Positions 1-9,046 of a stretch of DNA of 64,000 bases are shown one piece after another (positions within the stretch are counted from its first letter, which is position 1; every line of letters begins with the position of its first letter). The DNA lies in the NCBI GenBank assembly GCA_015680685.1, contig MNCI01011336.1, forward strand, positions 792,847-856,846. The letters are read 5' to 3'. The notes beneath the pieces are model-generated. The model made no database searches and had not been told where the DNA came from. It saw only the letters and a program-made list of their open reading frames with translations. A program made the translations under genes and the position numbers. The stretch is from Gnetum montanum (Eukaryota; Streptophyta; Gnetopsida; Gnetales; Gnetaceae).

Positions 1-581
1 CGTTTTGGGCTTTTTACCCTTTAGTCAATGCTGGTCAACCATCGTAACACCCCTGCATTGACTAGGCCTTGTATACGTAGCCCCCTACATATACATAGCC
101 GCATATATGTAGCCTCGTCGACGTAGCACCAACACTCTATATATAAAACTATTGCACAATGGATTTTTCCCATTCTTGCACACCAATTGGGGCAGTTTTT
201 CCATTTTTTCTGCCTCACTTCTTCTTCCCAAGCACTTATGTTTTCTACCGCGAGTCCTAGTCAACCTATCCTTTTCCTTTTTTGAAACTGGAGGTATGCT
301 CTTCATCATGGAGAAGGATTTGAGGTCTATAGAAATAAAAAAAATCAAATTAAAATTACAATTATTAAAGACTTAACACCTCTTAAGAGAAGAAACAAAA
401 ACAATAGTTTAAACTCCAACTCATGCCTTATTTTTTTTGTTTCTAACCCATCAACTAATACTTCGAAAAATCTAATGGGATGCACGTGCTAGTACCATAA
501 CTTGGTTAAAATGAGAAGGTGTATGAGAGCCATTTTGAGCAACTTGTGCACAATTGAATTAACAATTATGCTTGATTGTAG
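1..581 (+). promoter_or_regulatory. TATA-containing leader upstream of ORF3, element I
   Basis: This stretch holds a TATA-like string at 138-148, preceded by short imperfect direct repeats of the type GTAGCC..TACGTAGC (about 60-130). About 430 bp of AT-rich leader follow before the ORF3 start codon. The same arrangement (short repeats, TATA, ~350-430 bp, ORF3) occurs at 15950-16393 (+) and 36330-35768 (-), so it is a conserved module. It is not a copy of the LTR at 3703-4604. I infer an internal promoter for ORF3. The alternative is the remnant of a different LTR. The left edge of the element lies outside the window. Confidence 0.45.
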
Positions 582-3458
582 ATGACACCTAAACCAAGGC
601 ATCCAAGGGAAGAAGGACCATCCCAACCAAGGGAAAAGTGACCATGAATGGGAAGAGGATGAGGTGTGCGACACCCAAAGCACATAGAGGGCTCCCATGC
701 AACTAGCCCCCTCTGCAAAGGACCTGATGTGGAATCTGTTCATTAGATTCCTGAAGAGGAGATTCCCAACAAACAATCATAAGGGGATGAGACTCCAGTG
801 ATAGCCCCAGGGCTTGAGGCCACCTTGACCTAGGCATGTCTTGATGCTATTAGGCCAAGGGAGGTGTAACGAATGGTCCTGCAAGAGTTGAACTTTGGAC
901 CATTTCTAGAGAATACACCAAAAGATGTGAAGACCCAATTGCAAAACTCTCCTATGTGGCCAATCATCACATCTAATGGTGAATGGTATTTAGGAGAGAC
1001 TTACCTCTTCTAGACAAATTGGCAATTGGGGTCTAGAGTAAGAATCAAGGACATTTATGTCTTTTACTTTGTGGAAGCAATCTCACAAGCCCTAGGGTTA
1101 TCAGAGACCAAAGCTGATGTGGTGAAGATCCCTAAGCAAATAAATCTTGAGGTGAAATGGGAGTGGATTAGGCAGTGCTATGGGGTAGATCGCAAGGAAT
1201 TTGTCACTTTAACCATCACAGAGAGGGTATACTCAAAAATTGCATCTTACCACTTGAATCCAACAATAAGACCTAGTAAGATCATGACCTTCTCTGCTCA
1301 TGCATGTGCTACTCTAAGTAGAAAGTTCCCAATCAGCATTCCATAGTTGTTGTTTCTAGAGATTGAGAAAAGATTCACTGAAAGTGAACGTGGAAGGCAG
1401 GCTTTACCCTTTTCTTGCTTAATCAGGAAATTATGCAAATAGGCAGGGATAGCATGATATGCCAATGACACACTTCAACATGCCTCAATTGCCTCATGGT
1501 GGGAGATGATGAAGGATAAGACTCCGGCCACCACACAATTTGAGGAAGAGTAGTAACCACCTTCATCGCCTATGCAAATAACAAGGTCAGGCTCATAGAA
1601 AATCACAGAACACATACACAAAATCTAACAATCACTCTTGAGTCAACAAGAGTAATCTATAGGAACTAGTGGAGGGGAAGACCCTTTAGTCTATCACCCT
1701 ACGATGATCCATCTAGAGCAAGTGGCTCGATAAGTGAGTTTTCTCGAAGGAGCAAGGTCGATGTTTTGTCTTGCTCGAACACAAGTACCTACTAGAATTG
1801 ATCCTAGTGTCTGAGAAGTAACAGTCTACACTCAACAATTATTTCTTGAAATTTTAGGAAATGCCACTACCTTTTTGGTACGCTTGGAGAATGGAGAGGG
1901 GGAAACTATCCTAGTGATGTGGTGACTATCCTAGTGATGTAGCAATAGGGACAAGAAATTGCAGCTGAAGTGATTGCTGACACGATTGCTATGATCTTTA
2001 ATGCACCAGTGGCACCTGTACTAGATGTACATGGACTTGAAGATGTACAGATGTCTGTAGGAACTTCAACATAGTAGGATCAACGTAGTCCAACATGAAG
2101 AATTGTTGGAATAACTAGTGGAAACTGAGCTACCACTTCCAGATGTCTTTGATCTTCCAAATAACATTATTGCAACCCAGTTGGAGCCGCTCTTAGCAAA
2201 GGGAAAGTGTCTCATCTTGGAGGGGTAGCTTGAAGTAGCTTAAGTGAATTATCAATGCTTGGTAATGGAAGTTGCCCAATTAAGGGCCCAACTTGTTGAT
2301 CTAGCTCTCCTCAACTACGAACTCACTAGAGATGAAGATTTTCAATAGCTTCAAGACAAACTTCAGGCGATTGAAGATGAGTGAGAGTTGACGATCTTTG
2401 ACAAGTCCTTGACAGATGCTCACACATATCATCTAAAAAAGGACTTGGTGGAGGTTTGCTAGCAAAATGTCAGGTTGACCATAGAAGTTCATTACCTACA
2501 CAATGTTGGTGTTGAAAATTAGCACATGAAAGACTTTAGCCACCAACATCAGGAGGAGCTAGCTAGGGTGAATGCTGATGTAAGGAGATTGGCCATCGAA
2601 AATCAAAATCTATCTATGGAGGAGGTTCATGCCTTGCAACAAAAATTAGCTATCGAAATCGCTGCTTGGAAAAATGAAGCCCTTAAGTTTGAAAAAGGTA
2701 AAAATCATTACAGGGACCAAGTGGGATTGTAGAAGGATGTAAATAAAAAGTAGATTCAAGTCACAAAGGTAAAACTAAACCAAGTGCTCTCGCAGCTTTG
2801 AGAAGGAGGCAAGGTATGGCAACCCATATTTGATGGATTGAATGCCTACAACCAGGCTGAGATTTGCCTCAAGGAACTACAAGTTGAAGAAATGACAGAG
2901 TACATGAAGTTGGCCAGCCTTCATTATGCAAACCTGGCTATGCAAACAACTGGGAGGCCATGGTCTAACCTAGAAAAGTAAGTGGCCACCTTGTATTCTT
3001 TATAAAAGGCCAAGTTCTAAGCACATAAAACAAAAAAACAAAATTTGGAAACAAAAAATGTAGAACTCAATGTTCTCTACACTTATTTTGAAGGGCAATG
3101 TGTGGTTGCTGAGAACTTGGCCTAACGAATGAATGACTACCAGCAGCTATAGATTTCAATCCAAGCATTCGACATTGAATAAAAATAGTTTACTACCTCG
3201 TTTGTCAATCTAAAAGAAATCTTTCTTGCACTTCCATGCCCTTGGGAAGTCTTAGTCCTGACACACATTGGTGAAGCTACTTGGATAGTGAACAATCCTA
3301 GAAGAAAAGAAGAAAAAATGAGGGCTCTCTTGAAGGCTTTTTGGTTGCCTCTAGAAGTTACAGTTGCTATGGGACAACCATCGTTAGTGCCCCAGCTACC
3401 ACATGAACCAGAGGCTAGTGAAGGTCCATTAGAACCACTGCCACCAAGGACGATGTGA
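582..3458 (+). pseudogene. ORF3 of Athila-like element I: ~950-codon coiled-coil protein gene, broken by stops
   Basis: From an ATG at 582 to a TGA at 3456, start, stop and the longest open blocks (1026-1346, 2526-2732) share one frame. The exception is about 1900-2110, where an imperfect 20-bp tandem duplication (CTATCCTAGTGATGT twice) shifts the frame before it is restored. Nearly all other breaks are single TAG, TGA or TAA codons. Residues about 150-300 contain a globular block with EAISQALGL, SYHLNPTIRP, HACATL and a motif LPF-x3-IRKLCK-x-AGI. From memory this resembles the 'putative plant transposon protein' domain family. Residues about 530-830 are a long heptad-rich, Glu/Lys/Gln/Leu-rich coiled coil (QQKLAIEIAAWKNEALKFEK). 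The C-terminus is Pro/Glu-rich. I see no membrane segment or signal peptide. It is followed by a PPT and LTR in the same orientation and matches 16394-19133 (+) and the split copy on the minus strand. Function unknown. Confidence 0.7.
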
Positions 3459-3702
3459 TCTTCTTTAGAAATTTTTACACCTTTCAACATAGTAGAGAAT
3501 CCAAGATTGTTAGGGTGTTCAATTTTGTATCTAAACACCACCATTTTGTAATTTATTCTTCTCTGTACACTTGGGAATTTGGTGCATTAGTAAAGTTAGT
3601 GTCTTTGTAGATGTGTTGCATCATGTGGGTTGTAATAAGAACTTCATACCTTCGAAATTGTAATAAAACTCAATGAAAAGTTTTCACTCAGTCGTGGGGG
3701 TA
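3459..3702 (+). other. ORF3 3' untranslated region and polypurine tract
   Basis: AT-rich sequence between the ORF3 stop and the LTR. It ends in GTGGGGGTA (3694-3702), immediately before the TG of the LTR. The same G-run sits before the LTRs at 19337 (ATGGGGGTA) and 33722 (ATGGAGGTA), so I read it as the plus-strand primer of the family. Confidence 0.6.
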
Positions 3703-4604
3703 TGATGAAGTGCTCATTAGTTGATGTGTCAACTGGGCCATGTAGACAGGGCTCTGTATACATGGCTATGTTGATGCAGCCTTGTTAACACATCTGTCCA
3801 TGCATCTATGTGGCCTCATTTACGCAGCATCTATTCTAGCTATAAATAAGTGTGCTTCCATCACACTTAGGCATCCTTTTAAGTAGTTGTAGCAAAGCTC
3901 TTATAGTTTGTTCCCGTGAGAGTTAGAATATTTTCCAAGTGCCTGTAGCAGGTGTGAGAAAGATGTATAGCTCTTTATTCGAGCGCTGATGTACCTAAGC
4001 CCATTAGCGTGACCGAAAATAAAGATTAGCTTTTTAAGCATTCCATGTAGCAATTGGATTTAGTTATTTAAGAATTTAATAGTTTAATATTTCTATGCTT
4101 TAATAATTCCTTAAGTTTTCATTGTTATCACTTTAATCATCATCACTCTTTTATATCTTGCAAAAACCATAAGTATGACCATCTCGAACATAAACCTAAT
4201 ACTTGGCAACCTAGTGACGCTTAACATATGGTAACCTAGTAGTGGCTAGGGGATGCTCAAGATGTGCATGGAAGATGGGATTGGATGCTTATGCTAGGGA
4301 AAGTTAAGAGATAGAATAGGAAAATTATAGATTATGAAATATTCCATTTCTTACATTTCCTTTCAAGAATTAAACTCTAGAAGATAAAGAGAAAAGCCAT
4401 AAAAATCATTTACCTCAATCTCACTTAACCATCACATTAGAACACCACAAGTGAGGTTGGGAGGAAAACGACCATTCTAACACAAGGTTTTTCTAGCTAG
4501 AGTTTGGTGTATGAAAGTGCTTCCAATCTACAGAATTTGATCAAGTTGCATGTAAACACCCGTGATTTGTATGGTTGGGTGTAGGGGTACCTTGCCAATC
4601 ATCA
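3703..4604 (+). repeat. 3' LTR of Athila-like element I (LTR1)
   Basis: About 902 bp running from TGATGAAG to ATCATCA. Orientation comes from the PPT on its left, a TATA string (CTATAAATAAG, about 3840) and a conserved 3' end (GGTTGGGTGTAGGGGTAC near 4574-4590) shared with the LTRs at 19337-20210, 22026-22875 and 33722-34557. The U3 part (3703-3835) is poorly conserved between copies, while the part after TATA aligns well. The 3' end lies four bases from a copia primer-binding site, which is unexpected. Confidence 0.75.
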
Positions 4605-4608
4605 TTAG

Positions 4609-4620
4609 TGGTATTAAAGC
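4609..4620 (+). other. Copia primer-binding site (tRNA-iMet type)
   Basis: TGGTATTAAAGC differs from the common plant copia primer site TGGTATCAGAGC by one C-to-T and one G-to-A transition. It lies 12 bp before the gag start codon at 4632. Confidence 0.65.
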
Positions 4621-4631
4621 TTGAAGTTCCA

Positions 4632-5634
4632 ATGAATAGCTTGACTCAAATTTTAGTTCTTATCTTGGATGGGAGAAATTACAATTGGTGGAGTGTCCAA
4701 ATGAAGGTGCTTTTTGATTTTCATGAGCTGCTAGATGTTGTGGAAAATAGTATTGGTGATCTTGTAGAAAATGCAACTGATGCATAGAAGAATGCCCACT
4801 GTGAGAACAAGAAGAAAGATAAGAAAAAATTATATTTCATTCATCAAGGGGTGAATGATGAAGTTTTTGAGAAGATTGCATGAGAAACCACATCAAAGTA
4901 AGCCTGGGGTACCTTGATGACATCGTACAAAGGTGCAAACAAAGTTAAGAAAGTAAGACTCCAAATTTTGAGATGTCAGTATGAGCTCGTAAAAATGGAG
5001 TCTTTCAAGACTATTACTACTTATATTAGTTGTGTTCTTGCTTTGAAAAATCAAATGAAAACATATAGAGAGGAGTACAAAGATTAGGCTAAATTGGAGC
5101 AGATTTTATGGTCACTCACTTCCAAATTTGAGCATATCATGGTGGTGATAGAAGAAGCACATGATCTCTATGCAATGACTATCGAGGAATTATCTAGCAT
5201 CCTACAAGCCCATGAGCAATGCATGAATGAAAAGAAAGTTGAGAAGCTGATTGGGTAAGCCTTTCAATGCCAAGTCTCCATCAAAGGTGATCATGGTGGT
5301 GAAGTAAGGAAAAAGCATGGTGGTTCTCATGGTAGAGGATGAGGACATGGGGGCTACTACACTAGGAGTCATGGTGGTCATAACAAAAATCATGGAGTTG
5401 GAGGAAATGACCAAGAAAAATTATATTTTGGTTATCAAAAAAATTCAAGAGGTCATGGCCATGGACTTGGTAGAGGAAGGCATGAAAAATCCAATGTTTT
5501 TTGTTACTCTTGTCATAGGCATGGCCATTATTCAAATAAGTGTGGATACAAGGATAATACCTAGAGGGCTCACTGTGCACAAGAAGAAAATGATGATGGT
5601 AACCATGCTCTCTTGATGGTCACCACAAATAGTG
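4632..5634 (+). pseudogene. Copia gag
   Basis: The N-terminus (LDGRNYNWWSVQMKVLFD) is the usual copia gag start. A Gly/His/Arg-rich stretch follows (about 5300-5480), then a zinc knuckle CYSCHRHGHYSNKC at 5502-5543, which fits C-x2-C-x4-H-x4-C exactly. The frame is broken near 4785 (TAG), around 4880 (TGA) and in the Gly-rich part. Gag packages the element RNA. This copy cannot make a full product. Confidence 0.75.
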
Positions 5635-5990
5635 GAGTGCTGAATTACCATACATGGTTTCTTGACACCAGGTGTACCAATCATATGTGTGGAAAAAAAG
5701 GAGTTATTTACTATTCTTGATGAGTCCTTTCATGCCAAAGTCAAATTTTCCAATGACAGAACTATACTAATGATGGGAAAATGATAAATCTTTATCAACT
5801 TGAAGAATGAAGATCATAAATATATTTTTCATGTCTTCTATGTGCTGGGTATGAAGAGTAATTTGTGTAGTGTGGGTTAGCTAGCAAAAAAGGGGTATGT
5901 CATGAACCTTCATGGCAATCAATGCTGCATTTTTGACAACAAAGGTACATTCATTCTCAAGGCCCCTTTGATGAAGAATCATATTTTTTA
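5635..5990 (+). pseudogene. Copia aspartic protease
   Basis: The block WFLDTRCTNHMCG contains the catalytic D-T-G site of copia proteases, with the Gly/Ser position now Arg. A frameshift follows the knuckle region near 5695. It lies directly after gag, as expected for a single gag-pol polyprotein. Confidence 0.6.
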
Positions 5991-6029
5991 GGTTGTATTT
6001 CTAGTGGTGTTTATAATTGTCTAAATGTC

Positions 6030-6950
6030 ATTATAAATGATGAGCCTTGGCTATGGCACCTTTGCTTTGGACATTTAAAATTTTGGAGTTTAAAATTGAT
6101 TGCTAAAGAAAATATGATGAAAGGTTTGCCCAATGTTCACCATCTAGAAAAATTGTATGGAGCTTGCATTCTTGGAAAGCATCATAGAATGCCATTTGTT
6201 GTAGGACAACAGTGTGCAACACAACCACTAAAGCTCATTCATTCCAATGTATGTGGCCCAATGAAGACCTTGTCAAATGGAAATAGTAGGTATTTCCTAA
6301 CTTTTATTGATAATTTTACATGAAAAATTTAGGTCTATCTTTTGCAAAGGAAGTCTGAAGTTTTTTATTACTTTAAGAAGTTCAAGGTGCATGTTGAAAG
6401 GCAAAGTGGTTATCTTGTTAAAGTTGTGTGAACTGATGGTGTAGGTGAATATACTTTCAATGAATTTAATGAATATTGTGAAGAACAGGGAATAAAGCAT
6501 CAAGTCACATTTCCTACATCCCATAACATAATAGAGTAGTTGAAAAGAATAACAGAACTATAATGGACATGGTGAGGAGCATGCTAAAGGCAAAATGAAT
6601 GCCCAATTCATTTTGGGATGAAGCTATCTCATGTTCTATTTACTTCATAAATAGGTCTCTAACAAGGAGTGTGCAAAATATCACCCTTGTAGAAGCATGG
6701 AGTGGTTTCAAGCATGAAACATTTTAGAGTGTTTGGTGCTATTTCTTATGCTCATGCTCTAGTAGAGATGAGAACAAAGCTAGATGATCTAGCATAGAAT
6801 ACAATCTTTGTTTGCTACAAGCATGGGGAATACAAGCTATTCAATCCTATAACAAAGAAGGTAATTATTAGCTGAGATGTGACCTTTGCTAAAAAAGAGG
6901 CTTGGAAATGGAATGTTGATTCACACAAAGACTTCCAGAAGTAACAAATC
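6030..6950 (+). pseudogene. Copia integrase
   Basis: A GAG-pre-integrase type zinc region (WLWHLCFGHLKFWSL, then C-x2-C near 6160) precedes the catalytic core. The first core Asp in H-S-D-VCGPM is Asn here (HSNVCGPM). The second block reads [12 protein letters not shown], and the PQQNGVAE-like block near 6520 is disrupted by TAG. The C-terminal part (FGAISYAHALVEMRTKLDD) is still recognisable. The loss of core acidic residues and several stops make it inactive. Confidence 0.75.
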
Positions 6951-7139
6951 TATATCCTTAAAGAGGAAGTTGTAGTTCCTACCACAATTGAAGCTACATC
7001 AAGATCTACTCAAGAAAGTTTCACTCCACAATCTCTAGTAGAATCTGGAAGGCATAGGTAGCAATGCTAACAATCAGTATGCCTACAAAACTATGAGGTA
7101 ACTCTTGATGATGAAGCTAATGATGATGGAGAATCAATA

Positions 7140-7960
7140 AACTTTGCCTTATTTGTAGATAATGAACTTGTGACATTCTAGGAGGCAATTCAAGATCCTA
7201 AATGGATGAATGCCATGAATGAGGAGATCAAGGCCATTGAAAGAAATAATATGTGGGAACTCATTATCATCTCGTGCAATCACAAAGAAATTAATGTAAA
7301 GTGGATTTTCAAGACAAAGGTGAAGTTGAATGGTGAGGTGGAGAGACATAAAGCAAGATTGATGGAAAAGGGTCTTGAGAAAAGTCTTTGCTATGACTAC
7401 CAAGAGGTTTTCTCTCTTATTGCTTAAATTGAAATAATTAGACTTCTTATTGCATTAGCTACCCAAAAGAAGTGGAAAATCCATCAAATGGATGTGAAAT
7501 CAGTCTTTCTAAATGGATCAGTTGAAGAGGAGGTTTTTGTCAAGCAACCATTTGGATTCATGATGCAAGTAAGTGAAGATAAGGTGTATAGATTGAAGAA
7601 AGCATTGTATGATATCAAAAAAATGCCACAAGCATGGAATAGGTGCATTGACTCTTTCTTCCATAAGGTTAGTTTCCAGAAGTGCCCATCTAAACATGCT
7701 TTATATGTGAAGACTAATGATTGTTATGAAAAATTATTGTTGTGTCTTCATGTTGATGATATAATATTCATAGGCAATAATCTTAGAATAATTGAAGATT
7801 TCAAGAAGTTCATGATGCATGAGTTCAAAATGATAGATCTTGCCCTCATGTCATATTTCCTTGGCATTGAAGTAGTTCAGAGAGAAGATGGGATTTTTAT
7901 CTATCAAAAGAGGTATGCTATTGAACTCTTGAAGAAGTTTCATATGTAAGATTGTAATCC
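7140..7960 (+). pseudogene. Copia reverse transcriptase
   Basis: Nearly continuous apart from a TAA at 7425 (QIE context) and a TAA at 7947. Blocks visible are WIFKTKVKLNGEVERHKARL, the copia palm motif MDVKSVFLNG (7488-7517) with its first catalytic Asp, and LCLHVDDIIF (about 7743-7772), the copia YVDD box with Tyr changed to His. It is the best-preserved coding stretch of the element. Confidence 0.85.
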
Positions 7961-7961
7961 T

Positions 7962-8700
7962 ATGAGAACTCCCATGGAGGTTGGCACAAAATCATCAAAG
8001 AATGGAGAAGGGACACTTGTTGATTCAACTTATTTCAAGAAAATTTTTGGGAGTTTGAGATACCTTACATGCACAATATTAGACATTTCTTATGGTGTTG
8101 GTTTGATTAGTAGATTTTTGGAATCTCCTTGTCAACCTCATATGCAGGTGGCCAAAAGAATCTTGAGGTACCTAAAGGACACCTATGATCATGGTTTATT
8201 CTATTCCTCATTTAATAATTATGCTCTTATAGGATATTTTGATAGTGATTGGGATGGAGATTTAGATAACTAGAAAAGCATTTCTAGTTATTTTTTAAAT
8301 TTTGGTGCTATAGCTTGTTCATGATCATCAGAAAAGCAAGCCATAGTTGCACTTTCAACTTCTGAGGTAGAATATGTTGTTGTAGTTTCAAGTGGATGTC
8401 AAGAAATATGGTTGGACAATGTGATGAGCCATATTCATGCTCCAGTCAAGAGGCCAATGAAGATCTTTGTTGATAATATTTCTACAATTGAATTGGCAAA
8501 GAATCCTATCATACATGGAATAAGTAAACACATTGACATACGCTATCATTTTCTAAGAGATCAAGTTGGAAAGGATGTAATTGATTTGGTGTATTATAAG
8601 TTTGAAGACCAAGTGGTAGACATTATCACCAGATTGTTGAAGTATGATACCTTTTTTCAAATTAAAGTGTATACTTGGAATGATGGTTTTTCCAAATTAA
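7962..8700 (+). pseudogene. Copia RNase H and C-terminus
   Basis: GSLRYLTCT and YFDSDWDGDLDN match the connection and start of copia RNase H. SEKQAIVALSTSEVEYV carries the catalytic Glu region, and SKHIDIRYHFLRDQV is the conserved end. There are stops at 8271 (TAG) and near 8322 (TGA). The polypurine tract and LTR follow. Confidence 0.8.
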
Positions 8701-9046
8701 GATTAATGGGGGATGTTAGTTATTAATCTTGCTTCTATTACAAGAATTAATTTAAGTTATGGTTGAGTCTATTAGTAATTCTAACCTCTAAGTTTAGTTA
8801 GAAAAGAATGGGAGTTAATTTTATTTTTGTTACAAGAATCAGTTTAAGTTTAATGGGTTATCATGATGTAATTATAACCTTCAGGTTCAGTTAGAAAAAG
8901 AATGGAAGTTTTGTGGACTTAGCCTATTATAAATAGGCCATTTGATAGTAGCTTTGATGTATCACATCAAAATAGAATATTTCTATTTCTCCTCATATTT
9001 TCTTTGTTCTTGCAGTTGTTATTTTTTTCCGAGTTAATTCTTATCA
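8694..9046 (+). repeat. Copia polypurine tract and 3' LTR
   Basis: The purine run AATTAAGATTAATGGGGGA (8695-8713) ends at the LTR start TGTTAG (8714). The LTR ends at about 9046 (TTATCA). U3 contains a ~90-bp tandem duplication (about 8735-8816 and 8827-8910, both ending in a GTTAGAAAA.GAATGG.AGTT motif). The TATA box at 8925-8935 sits inside the palindrome CCTATT-ATA-AATAGG. I placed the right border where a host repeat (also at about 9411) resumes. Confidence 0.65.

Larger units (their letters stand above)
4609..9046 (+). mobile_element. Ty1/copia retrotransposon, 5' LTR missing
   Basis: Domain order gag, protease, integrase, RT, RNase H is the copia order. A primer-binding site starts the element and a 333-bp LTR ends it. 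No copy of that LTR lies upstream of the PBS, where the Athila-type LTR1 abuts instead. The reading frame carries many stops and several frameshifts, so the element is dead. Confidence 0.85.

Noticed and set aside
1-150. Possible 5' LTR end of element I at the window start
   Set aside because: The words resemble the U3 of LTR1 only loosely, no primer-binding site follows, and the same layout is found internally in elements III and IV.
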